64,000 nucleotides of DNA, taken from the NCBI GenBank assembly GCA_964235765.1, contig CAXSDH010000007.1, positions 22,037 to 86,036 on the forward strand, in the 5' to 3' direction. Origin of the DNA: JAVVHH01 sp964235765. Lineage in GTDB: Bacteria; Pseudomonadota; Alphaproteobacteria; Acetobacterales; Acetobacteraceae. Shown piece after piece: positions 7,948 through 16,714 of the stretch. The notes under the pieces are model-generated. The model had not been told where the DNA came from and made no database searches. It saw only the letters and a list, made by a program, of their open reading frames with translations. How positions within the stretch are numbered: the stretch's first letter is position 1; the number at the start of each line of letters is the position of its first letter. The position numbers were made by a program, and so were the translations under genes.

Positions 7948-8520
7948 ATGAGCTTGGGCCATCCCGGCTTCGCCGATCCGGTTGGCGACAGCCAGGCCTG
8001 CTTCCGCGCCGTGCTCGATGCGATGTCACGTCCCGGCCGGGTGCATGCCGTTTCCGCGCCGCACGATCCACCGCCGGGCCTCGATCGCAGCACGGCCGCG
8101 GTGCTGCTGACGCTGGTAGATGCCGAGACCCCGCTATGGCTCGACTGCGCGGCCGGGGGCGCAGCCGCTTGGGTGCGCTTCCACTGTGGCGCGCCGCCAG
8201 CCGCGGCCGGGGATGCCCTGTTCGGCCTGGCGCTGGGCGGGTTTTCATTGGCGCCGTTCGCGGCGGGCACGGACGATGCGCCGGAACGCGGCGCCACGGT
8301 GATCTGGCAAGTGGAGGCGCTTGGGCAGGGTACCCGTTTCCGCCTGTCCGGCCCCGGGCTCGCCGCACCAGCGACGCTTTCGGTTGCGGGCCTGCCGGAA
8401 GGGTTCCGCGCGGAATGGGAGGCCAATCGCGCCCGGTTTCCCCGTGGCGCCGACCTCATCCTCTGCGCCGGCGACCGCCTGGCGGCACTGCCCCGCACCG
8501 TGCGCATCGAGGAGGGCTAG
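7948..8520 (+). CDS. phnH: C-P lyase complex subunit PhnH
   Basis: Product of 190 residues, close to the usual 190-200. It begins with GFADPVGDSQACFRAVLDAMSRPGRV, the characteristic PhnH N-terminus, followed by LLTLVDAETPLWLD and a central GTDDAPERGATVIWQVE section. PhnH is a structural, PLP-transferase-fold-like subunit of the C-P lyase core without known own catalysis. It begins 10 bases after phnG and its TAG stop is directly followed by the phnI GTG. Confidence 0.95.
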   Translation: MSLGHPGFADPVGDSQACFRAVLDAMSRPGRVHAVSAPHDPPPGLDRSTAAVLLTLVDAETPLWLDCAAGGAAAWVRFHCGAPPAAAGDALFGLALGGFSLAPFAAGTDDAPERGATVIWQVEALGQGTRFRLSGPGLAAPATLSVAGLPEGFRAEWEANRARFPRGADLILCAGDRLAALPRTVRIEEG

Positions 8521-9582
8521 GTGGCATACGTTGCCGTCAAGGGCGGGGAGCGGGCGATCGACGCCGCGCACGCGTGGTTGGCCACCGCCCGCCGCGGCGA
8601 CCCGGCGGTCCCGTTGCTCGACCCGGCGCAAATCGAGCAGCAGCTCGGCCGGGCCGTGGATCGCGTGATGGCGGAGGGGTCGCTTTACGATCGCGCGTTG
8701 GCGGCACTGGCGATCCGGCAGGCGCAGGGCGACCTGATCGAGGCCGCGTTCCTGCTGCGCGCCTATCGCACCACCCTGCCACGTTTCCTGCACAGCGAGC
8801 CCGTGGAGACGGCCGACATGCTCGCGATGCGCCGCGTGTCCGCCATCTTCAAGGACCTGCCCGGCGGCCAGGTGCTCGGCCCCACCTACGACTACACGCA
8901 CCGGCTGCTCGACTTCGGCCAGCAAGCCTCGCCGCCGCGGCCGCCGGAGACGCAAGCCGACCCCGCCCCCCTACCGCCCGTGTTCGGCATCCTCGGCCGC
9001 GAAGACCTGGTGGAGCCGGACCGGCCCGCCGCCAGCGCCACCCCCGGCGACCTGACGCGCGAGCCGCTCGCCTTCCCCGCCGCCCGCGACCTGCGGCTCC
9101 AGGCTCTGGCCCGCGGTGACGAAGGCTTCCTGCTGTCGCTCGGCTACTCCTCGCAGCGCGGCTATGGCGGGGCGCACCCGTTCGTGGGCGAGCTGCGGGT
9201 GGGCGAAGCGGCCGTGGAGATCGCGCCACCCGAGTTGGGCTTCGCAATCAGCATCGGCGAAGTGGTGCTGACCGAGTGCCAGATGGTCAACCAGTTCGCC
9301 GGCAGCAAGCAGGCGCCGCCTCAGTTCACCCGCGGCTACGGCTTGTGCTTCGGCCAGAGCGAGCGCCGGGCGATGGGCATGTCGCTGGTGGACCGGGCGA
9401 TGCGGGCAGAGGAGCTGGGCGAGCCGGTGGCGGCGCCGGCGCAGAACGTGGAGTTCGTGCTGTCCCACTGCGACAACGTCGAGGCGACGGGCTTCGTCGA
9501 GCACCTGAAGCTGCCGCACTACGTCGACTTCCAGAGCGAGTTGGAGACGGTCCGCCGCATGCGCCGGGATGCTGCAGAATGA
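8521..9582 (+). CDS. phnI: C-P lyase complex subunit PhnI (nucleosidase)
   Basis: Product of 353 residues (about 354 in E. coli) from a GTG start that abuts the phnH stop. MAYVAVKGGERAIDAAH at the N-terminus and QFTRGYGLCFGQSERRAMGMSLVDRAM near residues 268-295 are typical PhnI stretches, as is LSHCDNVEATGFVEHLKLPHYVDFQSEL at the end. With PhnG, H and L it displaces adenine from ATP and joins the phosphonate to C1 of ribose triphosphate. Its stop overlaps the phnJ start (ATGA). Confidence 0.96.
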   Translation: MAYVAVKGGERAIDAAHAWLATARRGDPAVPLLDPAQIEQQLGRAVDRVMAEGSLYDRALAALAIRQAQGDLIEAAFLLRAYRTTLPRFLHSEPVETADMLAMRRVSAIFKDLPGGQVLGPTYDYTHRLLDFGQQASPPRPPETQADPAPLPPVFGILGREDLVEPDRPAASATPGDLTREPLAFPAARDLRLQALARGDEGFLLSLGYSSQRGYGGAHPFVGELRVGEAAVEIAPPELGFAISIGEVVLTECQMVNQFAGSKQAPPQFTRGYGLCFGQSERRAMGMSLVDRAMRAEELGEPVAAPAQNVEFVLSHCDNVEATGFVEHLKLPHYVDFQSELETVRRMRRDAAE

Positions 9583-10421
9583 GCTACACCTTCGCCTACC
9601 TGGACGAGCAGACCAAGCGGATGATCCGCCGGGCGATCCTGAAGGGCGTGGCCATTCCAGGCCACCAGGTGCCGTTCGGCAGCCGCGACATGCCGCTGCC
9701 CTATGGCTGGGGCACCGGCGGCATCCAGGTCACGGCCAGCATCCTGGGGCGGGACGACGTGCTGAAGGTGATCGACCAGGGGGCCGACGACACCACCAAC
9801 GCCGTCAGCATCCGCCGCTTCTTCGCCCGCACCGCCGGCGTGCGCACCACAACCCGCACGGCCGAGGCCAGCATCATCCAAACCCGGCACCGCATCCCGG
9901 AGACCCCGCTTTGCCAAGGCCAAATCCTGGTGTACCAGGTGCCGCAGCCCGAACCGATGTCGAAGCTCGAGCCCAGCCGCGCCGAGACCCGGCGCATGCA
10001 CGGCCTGGCCGAATACGGCCTGATGCACGTGAAGCTCTATGAGGACATCACCCGGTACGGCCATGTGGCCGTCAGCTACGACTTTCCGGTGATGGTGAAC
10101 GGCCGCTACCTGATGTCTCCCTCGCCGATCCCGGCCTACGACAATCCGAAGCTGCACATGATGCCCGCGTTGCAGTTGTTCGGCGCCGGCCGGGAGAAAC
10201 GCATCTACGCCATCCCGCCCTATACCGAAGTCCGCTCGCTCGACTTCGACGACCACCCGTTCCGCCCGGCCCGTGCGCCCCACGCCTGCGCGCTGTGCGG
10301 CTCGGCCGAGAGCTACCTCGACGAGGTGGTGACCGACGACCGGGGCACGCGCATGTACGTGTGCTCCGACACGGACTACTGCGGCGAGCGCGCCGCCGTG
10401 CAGCGGGATGCGGCTGAATGA
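9579..10421 (+). CDS. phnJ: Alpha-D-ribose 1-methylphosphonate 5-phosphate C-P lyase PhnJ
   Basis: The ATG at 9579 overlaps the phnI stop and gives 280 residues. The radical-SAM cluster and catalytic cysteines are intact: C237-x2-C240-x21-C262-x5-C268, the spacing known for E. coli PhnJ, where the first three bind the 4Fe-4S cluster and the last forms the thiyl radical. It cleaves the C-P bond of ribosyl 1-phosphonate to give a hydrocarbon (methane from methylphosphonate) and ribose 1,2-cyclic phosphate 5-phosphate. The intact residues argue that this locus is functional. Confidence 0.97.
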   Translation: MSYTFAYLDEQTKRMIRRAILKGVAIPGHQVPFGSRDMPLPYGWGTGGIQVTASILGRDDVLKVIDQGADDTTNAVSIRRFFARTAGVRTTTRTAEASIIQTRHRIPETPLCQGQILVYQVPQPEPMSKLEPSRAETRRMHGLAEYGLMHVKLYEDITRYGHVAVSYDFPVMVNGRYLMSPSPIPAYDNPKLHMMPALQLFGAGREKRIYAIPPYTEVRSLDFDDHPFRPARAPHACALCGSAESYLDEVVTDDRGTRMYVCSDTDYCGERAAVQRDAAE

Positions 10422-11206
10422 ACGCCCCTCTCCCGCACGACATCCTCCTCTCCGCCCGCGGCCTCAGCCTGCGCTTCGGCGCGATCCCCGCGCTCGACGG
10501 CGTGGACGCCGACCTCTGGCCCGGCGAGGTGCTGGCCGTCGTGGGCGAGTCCGGCTCGGGCAAGACCACCCTCCTCCGCGTGCTGTCCGGCCGCATGGCG
10601 CCCGATGCCGGCGCGGTCTGGTACCGCGATCCCGAGGGCCGCCTGCACGAGCTTGCCGCCATGCCCGCGCCCGCGCTCCGCGCCCTGCACCGCTCCGATT
10701 GGGGGTTCGTGCACCAGAACCCGCAGGACAGCCTGCGCATGCGCGTGTCGGCGGGCGGCAACGTGGGCGAGCGGCTGATGGCGGCCGGGTCGCGGCATTA
10801 CGGGAGCATCCGGGCGGCGGCCAAGGACTGGCTGCGCCAAGTGGAAATCGACCCGGCCCGGGTGGACGACCTGCCGCACACCTTCTCCGGCGGCATGCTG
10901 CAACGGCTGCAGATCGCCCGCACCCTCGTCACCCACCCCCGCCTGGTGTTCATGGACGAACCCACCGGCGGCCTAGACGTCTCGGTGCAGGCCCGCCTGC
11001 TCGACCTGATCCGCACCCTCGTGGCCCGGCTGGGCATCGCGGTCGTGCTGGTCACGCACGACATCGCGGTGGCGCGGCTGCTGGCCGGGCGGATCATGGT
11101 GATGCAGGGCGGGCGGGTGGTCGAGGCCGGGTTGACCGACCAGGTGCTGGATGACCCGCAGCACCCCTATACCCAACTGCTCGTCAGCTCGGTGCTGCAG
11201 GCATGA
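10418..11206 (+). CDS. phnK: C-P lyase ABC-type ATPase PhnK
   Basis: Product of 262 residues with Walker A GESGSGKTT, signature FSGGMLQRLQ, Walker B LVFMDEPTGGLD and VTHD switch. The HQNPQDSLRMRVSAGGNVGERLMAAG segment is characteristic of PhnK rather than of peptide importers. In the C-P lyase complex PhnK docks on the core near PhnJ and couples ATP turnover to substrate or product exchange; it has no membrane partner. The start overlaps the phnJ stop (ATGA) and the stop overlaps phnL. Confidence 0.94.
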   Translation: MNAPLPHDILLSARGLSLRFGAIPALDGVDADLWPGEVLAVVGESGSGKTTLLRVLSGRMAPDAGAVWYRDPEGRLHELAAMPAPALRALHRSDWGFVHQNPQDSLRMRVSAGGNVGERLMAAGSRHYGSIRAAAKDWLRQVEIDPARVDDLPHTFSGGMLQRLQIARTLVTHPRLVFMDEPTGGLDVSVQARLLDLIRTLVARLGIAVVLVTHDIAVARLLAGRIMVMQGGRVVEAGLTDQVLDDPQHPYTQLLVSSVLQA

Positions 11207-11898
11207 TCCTCCTGCGGGCCGAGGCGGTCGCCAAGACCTTCGTGCTGCACCTGCAGGGGGGCGCCCGCATCCCGGTGCTGGACGGCGTGGCGCTGGAGTT
11301 GGCGGCCGGGCAGTGCATGGCGCTGACCGGGCCGTCCGGCGCGGGCAAGTCCACCCTGATGCGCAGCCTCTACGGCAGCTACCGCATCGACGCCGGGCGC
11401 ATCCTGGTGCGGCACGCGGGCGCCATGATCGACATCGCCAACGCCGACCCGCGCACCGTGCTGGCGGTGCGGCGGGACACGCTGGGGTATGTCAGCCAAT
11501 TCCTGCGCGTGGTGCCCCGGGTTGCGGCGCTGGACGTGGTGGCGGAGGCGGCCGTGCTGCGCGGCGCCCCGCTGGAGGCCGCGCGCGCCCAGGCGGAAGC
11601 CTTGCTGCTCCGCCTCAACATCCCGCAGCGCCTGCACGCCCTGCCGCCCGCCACCTTCTCCGGCGGCGAGCAGCAGCGGGTGAACCTGGCCCGCGGCTTC
11701 ATCGGCGGCCACCCGATCCTGCTGCTGGACGAACCCACCGCCTCGCTCGACCCGCAGAACACCGACGTGGTCGTGGGCATGATCCGGGACGCGAAGGCGC
11801 TCGGCCGGGCCATCGCCGGCATCTTCCACGACGCCCTCGTGCGTGACGCCGTCGCCGACGCCGCGCTATACGTCGCCCCCCTCCAGGACGCCGCATGA
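11203..11898 (+). CDS. phnL: C-P lyase ABC-type ATPase PhnL
   Basis: Product of 231 residues with Walker A GPSGAGKST, Q-loop in YVSQFLRVVPRV, signature FSGGEQQRV and Walker B LLLDEPTASLD. The N-terminal KTFVLHLQGGARIPVLDGVALEL segment is diagnostic of PhnL. PhnL is required with PhnG, H and I for phosphonate ribosylation. Both ends overlap neighbours by four bases, so phnJKLM are strictly coupled. Confidence 0.95.
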   Translation: MILLRAEAVAKTFVLHLQGGARIPVLDGVALELAAGQCMALTGPSGAGKSTLMRSLYGSYRIDAGRILVRHAGAMIDIANADPRTVLAVRRDTLGYVSQFLRVVPRVAALDVVAEAAVLRGAPLEAARAQAEALLLRLNIPQRLHALPPATFSGGEQQRVNLARGFIGGHPILLLDEPTASLDPQNTDVVVGMIRDAKALGRAIAGIFHDALVRDAVADAALYVAPLQDAA

Positions 11899-13028
11899 CA
11901 ACCATACTGACCAACGTCCGCCTGGTGCTGGCGGACGCGCTGATCCACGGCACCGTCGTGCTGGAGGGGCGCGTGATCCGGGACGTGCAGCCCGGGCTGA
12001 GCCACGCGCCGGGCGCCATCGACCTCGAGGGCGACACCCTGCTGCCCGGCGTGGTGGACGTGCATACCGACAACCTGGAGCGCCAGGTGCAGCCGCGCAG
12101 CAACGCCCGCTGGCCGTCCCGCTCCGCCATGCTGACGCACGATGCGCAGTGCGCGGTCAGCGGCGTGACCACGGTGCTGGACGCCCTGTGCCTCGGCGAC
12201 CTCGGCTTCGACAAGGACCGCGTCACCACGTTCAGGGACGGCGTGGTGGACCTCGATGCGCTGGCCGATACCGGGCTGCTGAAGTCGGAACACTTCCTGC
12301 ACCTGCGCTGCGAGTTGCCAGCCTCCGACATGATGGACCTGCTCGACCCGGTGGCCGATCACAGGCGCGTCCGCATGGTCAGCCTGATGGATCATTCGCC
12401 GGGGGTCGGCCAATACGCCAACCTCGACCGTTACCGCGCCATGCGCCGCCGGGAAGGCGTGACGCCCGACCGGATCGAGCAGCGCATCGTCGAGCTGCAG
12501 GAGCAGCGCGCCCGGCTGCGCGGCCCGAACCGCAAGCGGCTGCTCGAACGGATGGCGCCGCTGCCCGCGATCCTCGCCAGCCATGACGACCGCACCGAGG
12601 AGGAGATCGAAGAAAACCATCGTGACGGCATCCGCATCAGCGAGTTCCCGGTCTCCCTGCTGGCGGCCAGGGCGGCGCGGGCGCTTGGCATGATGGTGAT
12701 CGCGGGCGCGCCCAACATCGTCCGCGGCGGCTCGCATTCCGGCAATGCCTCGGCGGCCGAGATGGTGCGGGAGGGTGCGGTGGACGCCTTCGCCAGCGAC
12801 TACGTGCCCGCGAGCCTGATCGAGGCGGCCTTCGCCTGCGTGGGCCAGACCGGAATCACCCTGCCGCAAGGAGTGGCGCTGATCACCGCCAACCCGGCGG
12901 CCATGGCGGGGCTGGAGGACCGCGGCCGCATCGAGGCCGGGCTGCGCGCCGACCTGGTGCGGGTGCGCGAGCACGACGGGCTGCCCGTGGTGCGCCAGGT
13001 CTGGCGCACCGGGGAGCGGGTGATCTGA
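11895..13028 (+). CDS. phnM: Alpha-D-ribose 1-methylphosphonate 5-triphosphate diphosphatase PhnM
   Basis: Product of 377 residues, the length of E. coli PhnM. The amidohydrolase-fold metal ligands are visible: VDVHTDNLE (His57, Asp59), a later MSLMDHSPG segment, the LASHDD segment and the C-terminal FASDYVP aspartate motif. It removes pyrophosphate from the ribosyl triphosphate phosphonate made by PhnGHIL, forming the PhnJ substrate. The start overlaps phnL; the downstream DUF1045 gene overlaps its stop. Confidence 0.96.
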   Translation: MTTILTNVRLVLADALIHGTVVLEGRVIRDVQPGLSHAPGAIDLEGDTLLPGVVDVHTDNLERQVQPRSNARWPSRSAMLTHDAQCAVSGVTTVLDALCLGDLGFDKDRVTTFRDGVVDLDALADTGLLKSEHFLHLRCELPASDMMDLLDPVADHRRVRMVSLMDHSPGVGQYANLDRYRAMRRREGVTPDRIEQRIVELQEQRARLRGPNRKRLLERMAPLPAILASHDDRTEEEIEENHRDGIRISEFPVSLLAARAARALGMMVIAGAPNIVRGGSHSGNASAAEMVREGAVDAFASDYVPASLIEAAFACVGQTGITLPQGVALITANPAAMAGLEDRGRIEAGLRADLVRVREHDGLPVVRQVWRTGERVI

Positions 13029-13693
13029 GCTTCCGCGTCGCGCTGTATTACGCGCCAGCGGCAGACGACCCGCTCTGGCAGGCCGGCTGCCGCTGGCTGG
13101 GCCGCGACCCCGAGAATGGAGCCGCTTCTCCGCAGCCGGACGTGCCCGGCATCGAGGCCATCACCGCCGACGCCCGCCTCTATGGCCTGCACTGCACCCT
13201 GAAACCGCCGATGCGGCTGGCGACGCCATACCCCGCCTTCCGCGCCGCCGCCGCCGCCGTGGCGGGCTCCCTCGCCCCGTTCGAGTTGCCCCCGCTGGCC
13301 GTGGCCGACTTGTCCGGCTTCCTGGCCTTGCGCGAGACCCGGCCCAGCCCCGAACTCCAGGCCCTGGCCGACGCCTGCGTCGAGCGCATGGACCGGCACC
13401 GTGCCCCGCCGGACGAGGCCGAACTCGCACGCCGCCGCAAAGGCGGCCTCTCGCCGGAGGGGGAGGCGATGCTGCAACGCTGGGGCTACCCTGGCGTGTT
13501 CGGCCTATGGCGCTTCCACATGACCCTCACCCGGCGGCTCGATGCCGCCGATCGCGCCATGCTGCAACCCATAGCGCAAGCCCACTTCGCGGCCAGCCTG
13601 GCGCACCCGCGCCGCGTGGTGGAGCTGTGCATCTTTACCCAGGCGGCGTACGGCGCGCCGTTCCTGATCGCGGAGCGGCTGCCGTTCGGTTGA
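13025..13693 (+). CDS. DUF1045 phosphonate-operon protein, 2H phosphoesterase-like
   Basis: The family-type N-terminus FRVALYYAP lies in frame upstream of the first ATG/GTG-like codon (GTG at 13142), and no ATG, GTG or TTG occurs in this frame for at least 60 bases before it. A CTG at 13025 overlapping the phnM TGA, with GGGGAG at 13011-13016 as ribosome binding site, is the best start and gives 222 residues. Two H-x-T-L motifs (HCTL at about 56-59, HMTL at about 165-168) are the signature of 2H phosphoesterases. The family is linked to C-P lyase operons. A cyclic-phosphate phosphodiesterase role replacing PhnP is plausible but inferred. Confidence 0.85.
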   Translation: MSFRVALYYAPAADDPLWQAGCRWLGRDPENGAASPQPDVPGIEAITADARLYGLHCTLKPPMRLATPYPAFRAAAAAVAGSLAPFELPPLAVADLSGFLALRETRPSPELQALADACVERMDRHRAPPDEAELARRRKGGLSPEGEAMLQRWGYPGVFGLWRFHMTLTRRLDAADRAMLQPIAQAHFAASLAHPRRVVELCIFTQAAYGAPFLIAERLPFG

Positions 13694-13715
13694 AGGTCTC
13701 GCTATGGCGAGCGCC

Positions 13716-14501
13716 CTACCGGCGCGGCGCCGACAGCGGCTGCTGCTGGATGGCGGTGCGCGGCTGCAACTGGATCGGTGCGGGGCCGCCCGACATGGGC
13801 GCCGGCGGGGGCAGGGCCGCCGGGGCCGAGGCAACCTGGGTGCCGTAGCGCGACAGCACTTCGCGCAGCGGGTCGGCGGCCGGGTTCGTGGCTTCCATGG
13901 CCAGCACGATCTGCTGCGCCGCATAGGGCCGGCCGTAATAGGCCTGGTTCCAGTCGGATTTCGTGCTCATCAGGCTGCCGCCGAGCGAGATGCCGGCGAA
14001 CAGGCCGCGGGCCCGGGTGAAGCCGACGATGTCGGCCCGCAGCGCCGCGGTCGTGGCGCCCTCGATTCCGCCGCCGAGGTCCACGAAGGTCGCTGTGGCG
14101 TCGGCGCCCAGCTTGAGCTGGCTGTCCATCACGGCGCGCAGGCCCTTCTCGTTCATGATGAGCAGCATGACCTGCGCGTCCTGCACGCCGGCCTGGAAGC
14201 CGATGCTGGCGCCGCCCATTCCGTAGAAGGCCGGCGCAGACCAGGAGCCGCCGCCATCCCGCGCCGTCAGCACGCAACTTCCGCCTTGCCCGCCCAGCAG
14301 GAACCCGGCCCGGAAGACCTGCGGACAGATCATCACCGCCCGGGCGCGGCGCAGCACGTATTGCGCGTCCTTGCCGTCGCGGTCGTTCAGCAGCTCCTGC
14401 GCGGCCAGCGAAGCGCGGTCCACGAGCTGCTGCTGTTCGGACTGCGCCTGGGCCACGACCGGCATCAACGCCAGCAATCCGGCGAATACGGAACGAAGCA
14501 T
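13716..14501 (-). CDS. SYLF-domain lipid-binding protein, secreted
   Basis: Product of 261 residues with a cleavable signal peptide (MLRSVFAGLLALMPVVAQAQ). The body holds the SYLF/Ysc84 domain: RRARAVMICPQVFRAGFLLGGQGGSCVLTAR, then GWSAPAFYGMGGASIGFQ-like and a later GLFAGISLGGSLM. SYLF domains bind phospholipids; the bacterial versions are periplasmic or outer-membrane-associated and of unclear function. After about residue 215 the tail is low-complexity and rich in proline and glutamine. It stands alone, convergent to the phn operon, 22 bases from its last gene. Confidence 0.87.
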   Translation of the reverse strand: MLRSVFAGLLALMPVVAQAQSEQQQLVDRASLAAQELLNDRDGKDAQYVLRRARAVMICPQVFRAGFLLGGQGGSCVLTARDGGGSWSAPAFYGMGGASIGFQAGVQDAQVMLLIMNEKGLRAVMDSQLKLGADATATFVDLGGGIEGATTAALRADIVGFTRARGLFAGISLGGSLMSTKSDWNQAYYGRPYAAQQIVLAMEATNPAADPLREVLSRYGTQVASAPAALPPPAPMSGGPAPIQLQPRTAIQQQPLSAPRR

Positions 14502-14577
14502 TGCTTTCCCCTCCCATTTAAGGGGCCGATCCTAGCGTGTTTTTATGAGCTTACCTAGGTTTTCTTCATACGCAGGG

Positions 14578-15198
14578 TTAGAGGCCCGGCAGCTCGTTCA
14601 CGCAATCGACGCGCCAACCCTCCGGCAGCCGGTCCAGCCGGGTCAAAGAGAGGTTCTGCACCGAGAGATGCAGCACCGCATCGGCGGTGACGCCCATGGC
14701 GTGCCCGACGGCGGCCCGGATCGCCCCGCCATGGCTCACCACCACCACATCCCGGCCCGCATGCGCGGCCGCCATGCGTTCGAGCGCCGCGCCGACGCGC
14801 ACAAGCATGTCGGCCACGCTTTCCCCGCCCGGCGGCCGCTCGCTGCCGGCCAGCGGCCAGAACGGGTGCGCCGGCAGGGTCAGCAACGGCGGCAGCTCCG
14901 CGTGTTTCAGCCCCTGGTAGCCGCCGAGGTTCTGCTCGATGAGGTCGGGCTCGACCACCAGCTCCTGCGCCGGATAGCCGGCGCCGAAGATGGCCTCGGC
15001 CGTGCGCCTCGTGCGGGAGAGCGGCGTGCAGCCCCACGCAGCCGGGCGCGGCAGCCGGGCGGCCAGCGCGCCATACATCGGCGCCTGCGCCACCAGGCTG
15101 TCCGGGCAAAGCTGCACGTCCATGATGCCGTAAAGCTGCGCGCGCTCGTTTTCCGCGACCACCGCGTGGCGGATCAGCCAGAACCTGGTTTCCATCAT
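14578..15198 (-). CDS. Histidine phosphatase superfamily protein
   Basis: Product of 206 residues starting MMETRFWLIRHAVV; the RHA motif at residues 10-12 carries the phosphorylated histidine, CTPLSRTRRTAEAIF supplies the second arginine, and VVSHGGAIRAAVGH the second catalytic histidine. This is the phosphoglycerate mutase/cobC-like fold of two-histidine phosphatases. The substrate is unknown; the family includes alpha-ribazole phosphatases and fructose-bisphosphatases. The start overlaps the stop of the ABC-2 permease gene (ATGA), making it the last gene of a coupled string. Confidence 0.87.
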   Translation of the reverse strand: MMETRFWLIRHAVVAENERAQLYGIMDVQLCPDSLVAQAPMYGALAARLPRPAAWGCTPLSRTRRTAEAIFGAGYPAQELVVEPDLIEQNLGGYQGLKHAELPPLLTLPAHPFWPLAGSERPPGGESVADMLVRVGAALERMAAAHAGRDVVVVSHGGAIRAAVGHAMGVTADAVLHLSVQNLSLTRLDRLPEGWRVDCVNELPGL

Positions 15199-15983
15199 TC
15201 CCCGATGCTCAGCAGTGCGCCCCGCAGCCGCGCCTGCCGGAACTGCCGCGCGAACAGCAGCAGCCCGGCGCCCATCCAAACCGCATTCAACCCCATGGCC
15301 CAGGCAAGCTCGTCCCACCGGACGACGCCCTCGAGCGCCGCGCGCATCCCCTCGAACACGTGGGACGACGGCAGCGCCAGCGCGAACGGCCGCACCGCCG
15401 CGGGCAGCACCGAGACGGGATAGAACACGGCCGAGAACGGCGTAAGCCCAAACAGCACCGACCAGGCCAGCGCCTCCGCCCCCGCCCCGTGCCGCAGGAT
15501 CAGGCTGATCACGCCCAGCGCCACCCACCAGCCCATCACCATGAGGTTGGCGAAGAACAGCACCACCACCGGACCCATGGCGAACAGGTTGAAGGCATAG
15601 AGCAGGAACGCCAACAGGATCGCCGGCAGCACGCCGACGAGCATGCGCAGCATCGAAATGCCGACCAGCGCGGCCAGCATCTCCCACGGGCGGATCGGGC
15701 TGACGAACACGTGGCCCAGGTTGCGCGACCACAGCTCCTCGAGGAAGCTGATGGCCACCCCCATCTGGCTGCGCAGCGCCACCTCCCACAGCAGAACCCC
15801 GCCCAGCAGGGCGCTCGCGGCCATCGCGGCGCCGCCCCCCATGCGGGCCGTGAGGAAGCTGGCGGTGAACCCCCAGATGCACATTTGCAGCACCGGCCAG
15901 TACATCAGCTCCAGCACCCGCGGCCACGACCGGCGATACAGCGCCAAATGCCGGTACATCAGCCCCCAGATGCGCCGGCTCAC
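15195..15983 (-). CDS. ABC-2 type exporter permease
   Basis: From the GTG at 15983, overlapping the ATPase stop (GTGA), the product is 262 residues. About six hydrophobic segments are visible, with the NodJ/ABC-2 motif FSAVFYPVSVLPAAVRPFALALPSSHVFEGMR near the C-terminal third, typical of drug, polysaccharide or lipid exporters. It partners the ATPase encoded just before it. The substrate is not evident. A longer frame reading back through the ATPase gene is a shadow. Confidence 0.9.
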   Translation of the reverse strand: MSRRIWGLMYRHLALYRRSWPRVLELMYWPVLQMCIWGFTASFLTARMGGGAAMAASALLGGVLLWEVALRSQMGVAISFLEELWSRNLGHVFVSPIRPWEMLAALVGISMLRMLVGVLPAILLAFLLYAFNLFAMGPVVVLFFANLMVMGWWVALGVISLILRHGAGAEALAWSVLFGLTPFSAVFYPVSVLPAAVRPFALALPSSHVFEGMRAALEGVVRWDELAWAMGLNAVWMGAGLLLFARQFRQARLRGALLSIGE

Positions 15984-16714
15984 GAAACGGCGACCCGGTT
16001 GCGGACGATATCGAGGAACACTTGCTCCAGGTCGTCCCGCCCGTAGCGGCCCAGCAGCTCGGCCGGCGACCCCTGGTCGACGATGCGGCCCTGCTTGAGC
16101 ATCAGCACCTCGTCGCATAGCCGCTCCACCTCGGCCATGTTGTGCGAGGCGAGCAGGATGGTGCAGCCGCTTTCCGCCCGGTAACGCTCGAGCCAGCTCC
16201 GAACCATGTCGCCCGTGTCGGGGTCGAGGCTGGCGGTGGGCTCGTCCAGCAGCAGCACGTCCGGCCGGTTGATGAGCGCCTTGGCCAGCGCCACCCGCGT
16301 CTTCTGCCCGGCCGAGAGATTGCCCGCCGGGCGGTTCAGGAAGCCGGTCAGCTCCAACTGCTCCGCCAACTCGCGGATGCGCGCCTCCAGGCGCCGTACG
16401 CCATAGAGATGCCCGTAGACCCGAAGGTTCTCGGCGACGCTGATGCGCGACGGCAGGGCGATGTAGGGCGAGGAGAAGTTCATCCGCGCCAGTGCGGCGA
16501 ACCGGTCCCGTGCCATGTCGTGGCCCAGCACGCGGATGCTGCCGGCGGTCGGGATCAGCAGGCCGAGCAGCATGGCGATCGTGGTCGTCTTGCCCGCGCC
16601 GTTGCCGCCCAGCAGGCCCAGCGTGCGCCCGGGCGCCAGGCTGAACGCGACGTCGTCCACCGCCAGCACCTCGCCATACCGCTTGGTCAGCCCGGAGACT
16701 GCGATCGCATCCAC
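15980..16714 (-). CDS. ABC exporter ATP-binding protein
   Basis: The GTG at 16714 overlaps the last base of the reductase stop and yields 244 residues starting VDAIAVSGLTKRYG. Walker A is GGNGAGKTTT, signature LSAGQKTRV, Walker B LLLDEPTASLDPDTGD and switch ASHN. The Walker A GG rather than GP and the NFSSPYIALP Q-loop region (lacking the usual glutamine position) are unusual details. This is the CcmA/DrrA type that works with ABC-2 permeases. It is coupled to the permease gene downstream. Confidence 0.9.
   Translation of the reverse strand: MDAIAVSGLTKRYGEVLAVDDVAFSLAPGRTLGLLGGNGAGKTTTIAMLLGLLIPTAGSIRVLGHDMARDRFAALARMNFSSPYIALPSRISVAENLRVYGHLYGVRRLEARIRELAEQLELTGFLNRPAGNLSAGQKTRVALAKALINRPDVLLLDEPTASLDPDTGDMVRSWLERYRAESGCTILLASHNMAEVERLCDEVLMLKQGRIVDQGSPAELLGRYGRDDLEQVFLDIVRNRVAVS

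Noticed and set aside
9276..9578. N-terminal extension of PhnJ into phnI
   Set aside because: The ATG at 9579 gives the normal 280-residue PhnJ and overlaps the phnI stop like the other operon junctions.
11379..12974. Long minus-strand frame across phnL and phnM
   Set aside because: Antisense shadow of the two phn genes; composition is His/Gln/Arg-rich with no motif, whereas the plus strand has intact active-site motifs.
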